Shown here one piece after another: positions 1 through 8,303 of a stretch of 64,000 nt of DNA (positions within the stretch are counted from its first letter, which is position 1; every line of letters begins with the position of its first letter). Location of the stretch: the IMG/VR virus record IMGVR_UViG_3300008954_003554, positions 19,334 through 83,333 of that record, one strand, 5' to 3'. The stretch is from a virus. Below the pieces are notes generated by a model that saw only the letters and a list, made by a program, of their open reading frames with translations, did not search any database and was not told where the DNA came from. The translations under genes and the position numbers were made by a program.

Positions 1-2
1 TT

Positions 3-959
3 TATAACTTCCCATATTTGTGGGATCTTAGAGTTAGAAGACAAAACCCAGAACTTCAACCGGGAGATTATTACAAGTTCGGACAAGCCGAGGATGAGGG
101 AAGACTGGAGATGATGCAGCAAGCTCTCAGAGATCTGGGTGCCAGCGGTGACACTAAAGGTGTATACAACAATACATCTTCAAGCCAATATATACAGGTG
201 TTTGACGATTGGGAAGCTTTGACTGGAGGTGATCTCGATAATCATCGAAACAATCGACAAGCAGCCTATCGACTTCTTTATGATAGGATTCACGATACCT
301 ATGCTAACGGACACGGAGACGGCAAAGCAATTGATGTACCCCTTTTTCGAGGTGCAAGAGACGTTCTAGATAAGGCAGAGCAAATTGCTGGCGTTAATCA
401 CAAGACGCACAAAGAAGCCGACCACTGGCACGTAACAATTTCTGAAAATGAGGATTTAAAAATGGAAAAAGAAAAAAGAAAAATGACACTCCTGGAAAGA
501 AACATTCAGGCATTTCTTGTGGAGTCAGACCCAGATACGGATGCTGATGATTCCGATGAGCTTAGAGATATTGCAGATGACCTTGAAGGATCTAAAAGTT
601 ACTCTATGTCTGCACAGTTGCAAGACGTTATGGGGCCCGATGAGCTTGAGGCATACGGGGCGAGTTACGATGAAGGAGGAGATCCTACAGATGATGACCC
701 GCGAAACGACCTGGCAGATAACCTTAATAACGCTGTATACGCTGCAAAAGTTTCCAAAATGGATCTAAAGAATATAATTGATGTTCTTGCTGAAATTCTT
801 GTTACGTCACAGGGATATGATGAAGTTGCTGTTCTTGACGCATTTAGTAGTTATGTCAGAGCTGCAGACGAGGGTGCCCACAGGTGGATGATGAGGGAAA
901 GAAGACTATTTGAAGCTTCACGAGGAAGATGGCAGAAACTTTCTGGTCTCACAGAGTAG
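3..959 (+). CDS. Unknown acidic protein, 5' end outside the window
   Basis: The frame is open to the left edge, so the true start lies upstream; the first internal start is a TTG at 18. I recognise no domain. The C-terminal half is rich in D and E. A segment near residue 155 (KRKMTLLERNIQAFLVESD) looks like an internal, weaker copy of the basic leader that begins most genes downstream: basic residues, an amphipathic helix and an L-x-E end. The next leader gene starts 11 bases after its stop. It is probably part of the same late cargo operon. Function unknown. Confidence 0.7.
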   Translation, partial: YNFPYLWDLRVRRQNPELQPGDYYKFGQAEDEGRLEMMQQALRDLGASGDTKGVYNNTSSSQYIQVFDDWEALTGGDLDNHRNNRQAAYRLLYDRIHDTYANGHGDGKAIDVPLFRGARDVLDKAEQIAGVNHKTHKEADHWHVTISENEDLKMEKEKRKMTLLERNIQAFLVESDPDTDADDSDELRDIADDLEGSKSYSMSAQLQDVMGPDELEAYGASYDEGGDPTDDDPRNDLADNLNNAVYAAKVSKMDLKNIIDVLAEILVTSQGYDEVAVLDAFSSYVRAADEGAHRWMMRERRLFEASRGRWQKLSGLTE

Positions 960-970
960 GGAGAGAGTTT

Positions 971-1390
971 ATGAAAATTTCCGAGAAAAATCTTAGAAAG
1001 CTGGTTTTATTGGAAATCCTAAAAGAACAGTATCAGCCCCGGGACGACGACCCCGAAGAAAGCCCTGAAAGCCCTGAAGGATCAGAAGAAAATGAATCCT
1101 ACCAGGTTAATAAAAGAGTTGAGAAGGCAATAAAAAAAGCTTCTACTTCCACCTTTAGGAATAGAAAATTTCGATCTCTTCTTAATAAGTTGCAGACCGT
1201 TACGGTTCCTCTTTACGGCAACAAGACGATAGATTTTAAGCTAGACCCGAAGCAGCCGACCAGCCTTCATTTTACTATTAAGAATATTGTAACAAGCCCA
1301 AAACTCCAAAATATCAACCTAACAGGAAAGGTAGATGATCTGATGAAACGTGATCCCAAGGTTTCATTGAGAATCTCTGGACGATTTTAG
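971..1390 (+). CDS. Leader-bearing small protein (MKISEKNLRK type)
   Basis: 139 residues. I chose the ATG at 971 because it follows a GGGAGAGAG ribosome site and starts the shared leader; a longer frame from 929 would overlap the previous gene by 31 bases. Leader residues 1-15 are followed directly by LKEQYQPR (about residues 18-25), the second motif shared by six proteins here. An acidic Pro/Glu/Ser linker follows, then a basic domain with TSTFRNRKFRSLLNKL. No known domain. By analogy with T4 internal proteins I infer a capsid-packaged protein matured by cleavage near the leader. Confidence 0.8.
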   Translation: MKISEKNLRKLVLLEILKEQYQPRDDDPEESPESPEGSEENESYQVNKRVEKAIKKASTSTFRNRKFRSLLNKLQTVTVPLYGNKTIDFKLDPKQPTSLHFTIKNIVTSPKLQNINLTGKVDDLMKRDPKVSLRISGRF

Positions 1391-1407
1391 CACAAGGAAA
1401 ATTTACT

Positions 1408-1986
1408 ATGAAAGTCACACGCAAACAATTAAGAAATCTTGTCAGGAAGACCCTCAAGTCTGATCTGAGAGAGCAGTATGAACCCAGAGAGCCTAGTCTT
1501 CCGAATCCGGAAGATCATGACTTTACAGGTCCGATCGGAGATGGAAATATTCTCAGGAAGTGGATCTGCATGAGCGGAATCCCTGGGGGTGAGGGAGAGG
1601 AACAATGGGGGTGGATGCGAATTCAACCTAACAAGAAAATTAAATTTGGAAATTGGGGTGATCAAAGTGTAGTCTCGATTTCCCAACTCGAGATAGAATC
1701 TAGGGTTGATAAGTCTTTTAACGAGGATGAGATTAGGGTTTATGGATTTAAGAGGGGTCGGAACGGTAAGCTCTACGTTTCTGGAGAAGTCAACATGGGT
1801 CGACTTCTTGGAGGCTGGCAGGGTGTAGAGCCCGGAACCTGGAAAAGGGTTGATGCTCCCGATGCGAATTCTGTGATTAGAAGCATACTCACCCAATTAT
1901 ACCGACATGAGGAAGCTTCTGTTGAACTCGAAAGACACGATGTTCCTGTGGTAGGGGATGTCACAATAACACTTTCTGTGGCATAA
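1408..1986 (+). CDS. Leader-bearing protein, 192 aa
   Basis: Starts at ATG 1408 after AAGGAAA. The leader MKVTRKQLRNLVRK is followed by LREQYEPREP (about residues 20-29), then a Pro-rich linker. The body (about 45-192) is a Trp/Gly-rich, probably beta-rich domain containing the stretch GGEGEEQWGWMRI. No family recognised. It lies 17 bases after the previous leader gene, in the same operon. Candidate internal head (cargo) protein by leader type. Confidence 0.8.
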   Translation: MKVTRKQLRNLVRKTLKSDLREQYEPREPSLPNPEDHDFTGPIGDGNILRKWICMSGIPGGEGEEQWGWMRIQPNKKIKFGNWGDQSVVSISQLEIESRVDKSFNEDEIRVYGFKRGRNGKLYVSGEVNMGRLLGGWQGVEPGTWKRVDAPDANSVIRSILTQLYRHEEASVELERHDVPVVGDVTITLSVA

Positions 1987-2063
1987 TTTAAAAGAGTCTT
2001 CTGATAATAAATGAGCAGCATAATATTTAATAAATGATCAGTGAATTAGGGAGCTTTTGATTG

Positions 2064-2384
2064 ATGAAAATATCAAAAAAATATCTTAGAAGACTCATCA
2101 AGGAAGAGCTCACACACCTATCAGAGGGAGTCGTACGTCTTAGATTTCTCCACAAACAGAAGATTGATGACTATGTGTGGCGGGCAACCTCCGATAGCGG
2201 CGGCGGTGGCCAGCATGAAATCACAACACCTGATGGTGAAGAATGGGTGAAGGAGGACAGTGAGCTCGTAAAGGTTCACCGCAGCGGTGATTATAATCCA
2301 GCGGATGACATAGATGAGATCCACGCTGCCATGAAGAGTCACCGTGACACAGGCGAGTTTCCTGAGGGATGGACTAAACGATGA
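2064..2384 (+). CDS. Leader-bearing small protein, 106 aa
   Basis: Starts at ATG 2064, with a TTG three bases earlier and an AGGGAG site upstream. The leader MKISKKYLRRLIKEEL runs to LSEG, an L-x-E end compatible with T4-type prohead protease sites. The rest contains GGGGQHEITTPDGEEW and resembles a small beta domain; no family recognised. Its stop overlaps the next start as ATGA, so the two are translationally coupled. An AT motif (TATTTAATAAA near 2026) upstream could be a late promoter. Confidence 0.75.
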   Translation: MKISKKYLRRLIKEELTHLSEGVVRLRFLHKQKIDDYVWRATSDSGGGGQHEITTPDGEEWVKEDSELVKVHRSGDYNPADDIDEIHAAMKSHRDTGEFPEGWTKR

Positions 2385-2746
2385 AGATAACACGTAGACA
2401 ATTAAGAAGAATCATACTTGAGGAGAAGCAGAGGTTGATGCTTGAGTCTAGCGCTGGTGAGAAAAGACAGTCAGAGATGCGCCAGTTTGCAGAGAGCAGA
2501 GGCGGAGCTAGAGTCAGGAGTGAGGGCAACAAGATTAAAGCATCTTCCGAGGCGATTCAGCGACTGGCAACAGAGCAGACCGGTCTCATGAGGGACACAC
2601 TCTATAGGATGTCTGAGTTTGTTAGGAAGGTCGGTGAGTCATATGGAAGCATCGGCTTGCTAGATGAGGGTGGTTCGGTCGGAGACACCCTGCCATCGAT
2701 CAAAGAGCTGAAAGCCTTAGCGAAGTCAATGAAAAAACTTGAATAG
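2381..2746 (+). CDS. Leader-bearing helical protein, 121 aa
   Basis: Coupled to the preceding gene by ATGA. The near-consensus leader MKITRRQLRRIILEE is followed by LMLESS. The remainder is predicted helical and charged, with few hydrophobic stretches. No domain recognised. It is one of a run of leader genes here that have very different bodies but almost identical first 15 codons. Confidence 0.8.
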   Translation: MKITRRQLRRIILEEKQRLMLESSAGEKRQSEMRQFAESRGGARVRSEGNKIKASSEAIQRLATEQTGLMRDTLYRMSEFVRKVGESYGSIGLLDEGGSVGDTLPSIKELKALAKSMKKLE

Positions 2747-2754
2747 GAAGCATC

Positions 2755-3369
2755 ATGAAAATAACACGCAGACAATTAAGACAGATTATTAAAGAAGAGA
2801 TGAATAGGTCACTTCTGAAAGAAGGCGAAAGCGCACGGATGGCAGCCCGTGCACTGAACCGCTCTCGGGTAGGTACAGCATACTGGCAAAGTAGTGGCCT
2901 AAACTATAGTGGAAATCCTGCCTTTAGAATGATGCCGCCTGCTCACATTGCTCTCGCAGTCGCTGCCGGGGTTGTGTCTGCTGCTGTAGCTACAGAGGTG
3001 ATGAGAGCTGCCGGGATGCTTCCGACCGCGTCAGGTGAAGCTCTAACAATATATGATATCGGAAAGATAGATCCTTTCTATAGCGCGCCTGACGTTAAAA
3101 AGAGTGCTGAATGGCAGATATGTCTCGCAGATGCTCGGACTCACGCAAGGAGTGTTGGGAAAGTTTGTGTCTGGGTGAAGGGAAACATCGGTGAAGAGAA
3201 GGTTTATGTCATACATCCTGATGGAAATCTAACAAGTGGGGACAGAGATCAGAACGTGATGACTGTGAGTGAGAATGGAAGATTTGCCCGTGACGGCAGG
3301 CTTTTCTATGAGAGAAGTTGTTCTATATGTGATGATGCAGCAGAGGTTAGAAGCAGATGTCATCGATGA
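2755..3369 (+). CDS. Leader-bearing protein with a hydrophobic segment, 204 aa
   Basis: Leader MKITRRQLRQIIKEE, then LLKEGE. Residues about 62-87 form a hydrophobic Ala-rich helix (AHIALAVAAGVVSAAVATEV), which could insert in a membrane or pack in a bundle. The C-terminal domain carries several cysteines (ICLADART, VCVWVKG, SCSICDD). No family recognised. The stop overlaps the next start as ATGA. A packaged protein that interacts with membrane is possible but not shown. Confidence 0.8.
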   Translation: MKITRRQLRQIIKEEMNRSLLKEGESARMAARALNRSRVGTAYWQSSGLNYSGNPAFRMMPPAHIALAVAAGVVSAAVATEVMRAAGMLPTASGEALTIYDIGKIDPFYSAPDVKKSAEWQICLADARTHARSVGKVCVWVKGNIGEEKVYVIHPDGNLTSGDRDQNVMTVSENGRFARDGRLFYERSCSICDDAAEVRSRCHR

Positions 3370-3593
3370 AAATCACCCGCAGACAACTAAGACAGATAAT
3401 CAGGGAGCAAGCGGGGGAGCAATCTAAGATTGAACAAGAGCTTGAGAGGCGAAAATCTGATCAAGTACTCACTTCAGTGTCTGATCTTATGGATCAGTTC
3501 ATTAGGGCTCAGAATGCTCCGGCGCTACTTGGGGTTTTAGAAAGATTGCAGAGCCTGATTGGCCATTATTCTGAAGCGGAGATACTACAATGA
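3366..3593 (+). CDS. Leader-bearing mini-protein, 75 aa
   Basis: An in-frame ATG exists 9 bases upstream, but ATG 3366 overlaps the previous stop as ATGA and begins the conserved leader MKITRRQLRQIIREQ, so it is the likely start. The rest is a short helical, possibly coiled-coil domain (SKIEQELERRKSDQVL). No family recognised. Ends by ATGA overlap with the next leader gene. Confidence 0.8.
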   Translation: MKITRRQLRQIIREQAGEQSKIEQELERRKSDQVLTSVSDLMDQFIRAQNAPALLGVLERLQSLIGHYSEAEILQ

Positions 3594-3796
3594 AGATCAC
3601 GCGAGAACAACTAAGGCGAATGATTTTAGAAAGCTGGGGTGAGGCATCCAGACCCGCAACACCCGAGGAGGCTGAATATTTTGAAAGGTTGCAGAATATT
3701 CAAAGATCAAGACAGCCTGGCCAAACTGTGGAACAAAGAATGGAAAAGCTTGAAGCGAAGGTTGATGCTATCCTAGATATGATAGGAGAGCTATAG
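3590..3796 (+). CDS. Leader-bearing mini-protein, 68 aa
   Basis: ATGA-coupled to the previous gene. Leader MKITREQLRRMILES. The C-terminal half (VEQRMEKLEAKVDAILDMI) reads as a short heptad-like coiled coil. Probably another internal head protein; no enzymatic motif. Confidence 0.78.
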   Translation: MKITREQLRRMILESWGEASRPATPEEAEYFERLQNIQRSRQPGQTVEQRMEKLEAKVDAILDMIGEL

Positions 3797-3897
3797 TGAA
3801 AACAGATTTGGACAAAGCTCTGGAGAGTTTATCACCAGAAGAGCTAGCAGAGTATGAAGAGATCATAGAGCTCTGGATCACATACGGAGGGGATTAG
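3796..3897 (+). CDS. 33-aa acidic peptide between two leader genes
   Basis: GTG 3796 shares one base with the preceding TAG, and the TAG at 3895-3897 is immediately followed by the next ATG. The peptide (begins MKTDLDKALESLSPEEL) is acidic and helical and lacks the leader. The perfect packing between neighbours supports a real coupled gene. Function unknown. Confidence 0.55.
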   Translation: MKTDLDKALESLSPEELAEYEEIIELWITYGGD

Positions 3898-4962
3898 ATG
3901 AAAATTACAAGAAGACAACTGAGAAGGCTAGTTGAGGTTGAGGTCAAGCTGACGGATGAGGAGATGAACGCTGCAAGAGACGAGTTAATGCAGAAAGGTG
4001 GAACTTCAGACCCAGGAGACTTTGTTCAAGCTGTCAGGATGGCATCAGCTGATGATACTGACGAAGATCTTTCAGATGAAGAGCTTTTGAAAATAGTCAC
4101 AGATCAAGTTGATGATATCGCTGTTCATCCAATGGGAGACATCATTGACACCGAAAAACTTAATGAGGGATCTTGGGTGGGTTCTCGGAGAAAACTACTC
4201 CAGATTATTCAAGAAGAGCATGCTCGAATTGTGGAAGGCGACGTCGTCGGAATGTTCCCTCCGGGACAGACAGCGATTCTGCAAATTGCAAGGGCACTAG
4301 CTTCCCGTGCTGAGGAGATGCTTGATCTCGACGGCGCTGGTGATGATATTGAGGTTCGTGTCGAACCAAACCTCTTTCTTACTCCTTACATAGATTTTGA
4401 CGGACATGGCCAAGAGGTTCCCTCTCTTGCAAATCACGTCTATACCAACTATGTATCAGGAAAAGCCGGAGACCAGGCAGACTCGCTTGATGATATTCTT
4501 ACGAGAATTAGTATTGACTATTTTGATGAACCCATTGAATACGCACTGGAGGCATTAGGTGATGACAGGTTCACAATGCCTGACACATATCACCAGGGTG
4601 ATAAGTCGCAGATGATGAAGACAAAGGAGCTAGCATCTCAACAGGATCCCGAAGAGGTTGAGAAGATGGGCATGGACTTTGAGAGATTCTTGCAAGGTAT
4701 TGATCCAGAGGACCTGAGTGAGCAGCATCAGCCTCGCAACAACAAGCTGAATCAAGTAAATATACTTTTAGATGATGCTCTCAAACTTGTCGGAACGAAC
4801 AACAAAGAAGCTTCCAGGAAGGTCCGGTCTGCTTCTAAAATTATGGACGGCGAGGCGGACGAGGGTGCTGTTGAGCAAGTTTCTCGTCTCGGTGACAAGC
4901 AAACAATAGTTGATATGAAGAGAATGGTAAACTCTAAGGGGTTTTCGTTTGCGCCAGACTAA
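3898..4962 (+). CDS. Leader protein with internal leader copy and internal EQHQPR site (possible polyprotein)
   Basis: 354 residues. The N-terminal leader is MKITRRQLRRLVEVE. A second leader-like segment (SRRKLLQIIQEEHARI) lies at about 97-112, and LSEQHQPR occurs at about 275-282 before a helical C-terminal domain. The spacing suggests three modules joined in frame, each preceded by a possible protease or targeting site, like a fused run of cargo genes. No enzymatic motif is visible. The polyprotein idea is inference; mass spectrometry of virions would settle it. Confidence 0.8.
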   Translation: MKITRRQLRRLVEVEVKLTDEEMNAARDELMQKGGTSDPGDFVQAVRMASADDTDEDLSDEELLKIVTDQVDDIAVHPMGDIIDTEKLNEGSWVGSRRKLLQIIQEEHARIVEGDVVGMFPPGQTAILQIARALASRAEEMLDLDGAGDDIEVRVEPNLFLTPYIDFDGHGQEVPSLANHVYTNYVSGKAGDQADSLDDILTRISIDYFDEPIEYALEALGDDRFTMPDTYHQGDKSQMMKTKELASQQDPEEVEKMGMDFERFLQGIDPEDLSEQHQPRNNKLNQVNILLDDALKLVGTNNKEASRKVRSASKIMDGEADEGAVEQVSRLGDKQTIVDMKRMVNSKGFSFAPD

Positions 4963-5016
4963 GAAGCTTTTCTGAAATTAAGTAAGAATTATTATGAACT
5001 CAATCGGGAGATGTGT

Positions 5017-5022
5017 TATAAT
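5017..5022 (+). promoter_or_regulatory. TGTTATAAT extended -10 at the methyltransferase start
   Basis: TATAAT preceded by TGT ends six bases before ATG 5028, with a weak -35 (ATGAAC, 17 bp spacing). If used, the mRNA would be nearly leaderless; no ribosome site precedes the ATG. Confidence 0.35.
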
Positions 5023-5027
5023 AATTC

Positions 5028-6188
5028 ATGGATTTATTTACAGTTGCTGGCCACGGAACTAATACTCAGATTATTGAAAGACGACTGACTACATGTCAAT
5101 ATAGGCCCGAAGCTGTCTTCATGTCACCGGGAGTTCAATACGATTTTTGGGCTAAGTTCGATCCTAAAATTGAACCAGTTGTAGATTCTCCAGAGGGAAA
5201 GTTGATTCATGTACCGACATTTATAAATCCCGGACAGCACCACGTGAATTCTGTTTTTGACCTGAGTGATACACTTTCGCTTAGAGGTTTTAGCAAAGAT
5301 TTGCATCTTAGGGGTCTTAATTTTGGTCGAAATGGTAGACATTTTCATGCTATCCTATCATGTGCTGCGCTTAGAGAGTCTACAGGAGACTTGGTCAGGT
5401 GGTCAGTGGGAAGAAAAAATATTTTAGACGTGGGAAATGCAGGAGAAACATGGCTTTATCAGGCACTTAAACTTTCTGGACCTATGTTTGTGGAGAATTT
5501 AAACTATTACACCCTTGATATCTGTGATGATGTAAAGTTAGCAAGAAACAGTACATCCCTAGAAGTTCCCGCTGATAGATGGCATCATTTCGCTCACGAT
5601 GCTAGAAAGGTTGACGGGATAGACAAAAGACTTCTACCCGAAGAGGGGTTTGATGTCATTCACATTGCACAGGCTTCATGTGAACTTTTCACGGGTACTG
5701 ACTATATTCAAACACTTGAAAAACTTTATAACTTACTTGCCCCCGGTGGCACAATAATATTTCCTGCTAAAAAATTAGAACTAGATACTTCGTGTGACCC
5801 CGAGAAGAGCAATGAAACATTATATAAAATGGGTGAAGGAGAGTTTAGAATTGGAGGAAATATTTCAGTTTTAACAGCTGAAACTGAAGACCTGATTGCT
5901 GAAAGAGGAACCATTAGTACTCGGGACTGGATTGCTTATAAGTTTTGGGTGCAATCCAACATACAATATTTCTATCAAAGCAACCGATCAGGAATTGATC
6001 TGTTTACGTATTGTAAAAGATATTTTGATGCAAGGGAGCCGCTGAGAATAGACTCGCTCTCGTTTTTCAATAACGTTAGAATTAGATCAGTTTCTATTCA
6101 GACTTCCGACGTTCTGCTGACTCAAAATTATATTCCAACACTCACGAGTCGTGCCACTCTTACGGCGACAAAACCTTTCGATAAATAG
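5028..6188 (+). CDS. Class I SAM-dependent methyltransferase-like protein
   Basis: 386 residues. A Rossmann methyltransferase core is visible: motif I ILDVGNAGE (132-140), an acidic end of the second strand (TLDICDD, 162-168), FDVIHIAQ (208-215) for motif IV, and a LLAPGGTIIFPA strand typical of motif V/VI. The ~130 residues before the core and ~130 after it are unassigned. The substrate cannot be told; the generic fold also serves small-molecule and glycan methylation. The ATG has no visible ribosome site. It lacks the leader, so it is probably not packaged. Confidence 0.7.
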   Translation: MDLFTVAGHGTNTQIIERRLTTCQYRPEAVFMSPGVQYDFWAKFDPKIEPVVDSPEGKLIHVPTFINPGQHHVNSVFDLSDTLSLRGFSKDLHLRGLNFGRNGRHFHAILSCAALRESTGDLVRWSVGRKNILDVGNAGETWLYQALKLSGPMFVENLNYYTLDICDDVKLARNSTSLEVPADRWHHFAHDARKVDGIDKRLLPEEGFDVIHIAQASCELFTGTDYIQTLEKLYNLLAPGGTIIFPAKKLELDTSCDPEKSNETLYKMGEGEFRIGGNISVLTAETEDLIAERGTISTRDWIAYKFWVQSNIQYFYQSNRSGIDLFTYCKRYFDAREPLRIDSLSFFNNVRIRSVSIQTSDVLLTQNYIPTLTSRATLTATKPFDK

Positions 6189-6213
6189 AAGATCCGACAT
6201 GCCTATTTAATAT

Positions 6214-6603
6214 GTGGCACGAAAAAGGCGACAACGTAGGCGTAAGAGGGAGCTGTGGAGCAAGAAGTCAGACTACACATGTCTTGACGGATCGATAGTC
6301 TCAATGGATAGTACCTGGGAAGTTGCCTGTGCCAACCGTCTGGATGAACTTGGAATCCGATGGATAAGAAACCCATCTCTTAAGTTGAAGTACACCACGC
6401 GGGGCAGGAGACTCCGGAATTATATCCCAGACTTCTACCTGCCGGACCATGATGTCTACATCGAAGTCAAAGGGTATTGGACGGATTCGGCAAGACATAA
6501 GATGATGAGTGTGCAAGCACTGAATCCGGTAAAAATTATAATTCTCGAGAGCCTCGAAGAGATAGGAAGATTTGCCCCTGACCATCACGAAGATAAAGAA
6601 TAA
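6214..6603 (+). CDS. PD-(D/E)XK endonuclease, homing- or Vsr-like
   Basis: 129 residues from GTG 6214, with a strongly basic N-terminus. Nuclease core: E36 in STWEVACANRL, D73 in YIPDFYLPD and E84-x-K86 in YIEVKGYW. This E...D...ExK order is that of PD-(D/E)XK enzymes that cut or nick DNA. Phage members are often free-standing homing endonucleases, and its place as a single gene between a methyltransferase and leader genes fits a mobile insertion. Alternative: a repair or recombination nuclease. Target unknown. Confidence 0.75.
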   Translation: MARKRRQRRRKRELWSKKSDYTCLDGSIVSMDSTWEVACANRLDELGIRWIRNPSLKLKYTTRGRRLRNYIPDFYLPDHDVYIEVKGYWTDSARHKMMSVQALNPVKIIILESLEEIGRFAPDHHEDKE

Positions 6604-6647
6604 AACACATCATTTCATAATAGTTATAATATGGACCGGAGCCGCCA

Positions 6648-6926
6648 ATGAAAATAACACGCAGACAGCTAAGACAGATTATTAAAGAAGAAACTAGAAA
6701 ACTATCAGAAGGGTGGGGTATAGATACTGGGATAGCGATTCCGAAACACGGCGTGACAATCGGTGATGTCCAGGACGAGGCTATGAGGCTTGATCAAGAC
6801 CTTTATTTCATTAACGACCGTGGAAAAACATATAAGGTGATGTCAGATGGTAATCTCCAAGGTCTGCCCGGAGATGAGCTTCCATCAGGTGTTGATGATA
6901 GATTAGTATATACAAGGAGATCATAA
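6648..6926 (+). CDS. Leader-bearing small protein, 92 aa
   Basis: Leader MKITRRQLRQIIKEE then KLSEG. Its first 15 codons are nearly identical at DNA level to those at 2755, so the leader was copied recently. The body is a short mixed alpha/beta domain (YFINDRGKTYKVMSDGNL). ATAGTTATAATATGG sits about 25 bases upstream, the candidate late promoter motif. Its stop TAA shares a base with the next ATG. Confidence 0.8.
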   Translation: MKITRRQLRQIIKEETRKLSEGWGIDTGIAIPKHGVTIGDVQDEAMRLDQDLYFINDRGKTYKVMSDGNLQGLPGDELPSGVDDRLVYTRRS

Positions 6927-7537
6927 TGAAAATCACGCGCAGACAGCTAAGGCAGATCATTAAGGAAGCTGGCGGGTATCGTGATTATTCTGATGATGAA
7001 GTTGAATATACCTCGCGTGCCGGAACATTATATGACGAGCTCCCTGGCTTAGGCCCGAGAGACGATCATCTTGAAAACATAAGTTCGCAAGACATGGCTG
7101 ACGCAAAAAGACATGCGGGTGATGACCCAAAGGCACAAGCAGATTATCTCGACATCAGTGTTGAAGATTGGAATCGAATTCGCCAAGAGACAGATGATTG
7201 GTACGAAGAGAGACACATTCTTGATCAGATGGAGATGGTTGATGACAAATTTATTGACTGGTCCAGAGACTTAGCAAAAGCTTTGAAGTATAGAAGCGTT
7301 GAAGATATGCCTGCCGATATGACAAGTGATTCTTACGGAGGACCCTATGATGCTTGGGACAGAGGTGTAAGTCCTGCAGACTATGCAGCGAGTGCTTATT
7401 CTCCAGGGCTAGATAAGACTTCTTCGGGCGGGAGGCACCCGCTCGACGTCGACGGAGACGGAAAGCTGACAATATCTGAAATGAAGATCACGCGTAGACA
7501 GCTAAGAAGAATCATAAGAGAGGCTGCTGAGATATAA
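6926..7537 (+). CDS. Leader protein with EF-hand loop and a second leader at its C-terminus
   Basis: 203 residues. N-terminal leader MKITRRQLRQIIKEA. Near the end is a canonical calcium loop DVDGDGKLTISE (about 174-185), as in EF-hand or dockerin repeats. It is immediately followed by a complete second leader, MKITRRQLRRIIREAAEI, which closes the protein. The second leader has its own ATG at 7481 and could be the relic of a downstream gene fused in frame and then truncated. The middle is acidic and Tyr/Asp-rich. Calcium binding is inferred from the loop only. Confidence 0.8.
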   Translation: MKITRRQLRQIIKEAGGYRDYSDDEVEYTSRAGTLYDELPGLGPRDDHLENISSQDMADAKRHAGDDPKAQADYLDISVEDWNRIRQETDDWYEERHILDQMEMVDDKFIDWSRDLAKALKYRSVEDMPADMTSDSYGGPYDAWDRGVSPADYAASAYSPGLDKTSSGGRHPLDVDGDGKLTISEMKITRRQLRRIIREAAEI

Positions 7538-7550
7538 ATCGAGCGCCCGG
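7538..7550 (+). repeat. Dispersed 13-bp repeat ATCNAGCRCCCAG, copy 1
   Basis: First of seven copies seen in intergenic DNA at 7538, 9125, 9865, 11383, 11397, 11554 and 11580. This copy reads ATCGAGCGCCCGG. Confidence 0.5.
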
Positions 7551-7563
7551 GCACGAGACACGC

Positions 7564-7592
7564 GTGTAGTCAAGAGCAGACTGTGGTACAAT
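7564..7592 (+). promoter_or_regulatory. Early-type promoter GTGTAG-N17-TACAAT
   Basis: First member of the promoter family described in the findings. The -10 is preceded by TGTGG, and the mRNA leader ends in CCAAGGAGG before the gene at 7619. Confidence 0.75.
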
Positions 7593-7618
7593 AGAAACAT
7601 CCAAGGAGGATGTAAACT

Positions 7619-7906
7619 ATGTCACTATCAGTTAATCAACAAATGCAAAATGCTAAGCTGCTCACTCTTGGCGAGCTGCTGGAACTCAATCAATTTATCG
7701 TGGAGCAAATTAAGCAAGGGAGAGCAGAACAGGCACGCCAAATGAAACGAATGCTTTCTGTCGGAAGCAAGGTCTCGTTCGAAAACAATGACAGTAAGGT
7801 CGTTCAAGGTGAGGTCATCAAGATCATGAGGAAGTTCGCCCGGGTTAAGATCGGATCGGATACATGGCGAGTCCCGCTCAATCTTCTGACACTGGAGATG
7901 TCGTAA
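7619..7906 (+). CDS. Small protein with C-terminal SH3/KOW-like domain
   Basis: 95 residues with a strong AAGGAGG site. The N-terminal half is helical (LTLGELLELNQFIVEQIKQ). The C-terminal half (SVGSKVSFENNDSKVVQGEVIKI) has the G-x-x-V strand pattern of small SH3-like barrels; similar proteins occur in many T4-like marine phages. Overlaps the next gene by TAATG. Function unknown. Confidence 0.75.
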   Translation: MSLSVNQQMQNAKLLTLGELLELNQFIVEQIKQGRAEQARQMKRMLSVGSKVSFENNDSKVVQGEVIKIMRKFARVKIGSDTWRVPLNLLTLEMS

Positions 7907-8145
7907 TGAATCTAGTAACAGTACTCTTCGTAAACGGGATCGTAAGCTCGGTCAGCGGGCAGTCGGTAACAGTCCAGATGGATGCGAAACCCGAATGTGA
8001 TCCCGTCGTCCTGGTGATGCCACTCGCCTCCTTTCCGTGTGACATCGGTGAGGGATCTACTTTTCATCTCATGAAACTAGAAGAGGATTCTGAGACGATC
8101 GTTGTTTGTGGAAACTTCAACCAGTCAATCAAGGAAAGGAGGTAG
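7906..8145 (+). CDS. Small beta protein, DUF3006-like
   Basis: 79 residues from ATG 7906, which shares a base with the previous TAA; a longer frame from 7864 would overlap by 43 bases. The order of strands (VNGIVSSVSGQSVTVQM, then a LPLxxFP-like segment, then an IGEGSTFHL turn) resembles DUF3006-type small beta proteins. Weak assignment. It is in an operon with the genes on both sides. Confidence 0.6.
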   Translation: MNLVTVLFVNGIVSSVSGQSVTVQMDAKPECDPVVLVMPLASFPCDIGEGSTFHLMKLEEDSETIVVCGNFNQSIKERR

Positions 8146-8147
8146 AC

Positions 8148-8300
8148 ATGGATGATATCGAATATCCATTTACTTTGAGTTATACCAAGCCTGATGGTGA
8201 GAAGATCAGTGTGGAAATCCACAATGACGGACAAGCCGAGGACGAGTATCACAATATGTGGTGGTTCTGCGGATATGACGTCAAATTTAGTGTGGACTGA
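8148..8300 (+). CDS. Small protein, 50 aa
   Basis: ATG 8148 is preceded by AAAGGAGG, so I prefer it to the longer frame from 8106. The peptide begins MDDIEYPFTLSYTKPDGEKI and contains MWWFCGYDVKF. No family recognised. The exonuclease follows three bases later. Confidence 0.6.
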   Translation: MDDIEYPFTLSYTKPDGEKISVEIHNDGQAEDEYHNMWWFCGYDVKFSVD

Positions 8301-8303
8301 TAG

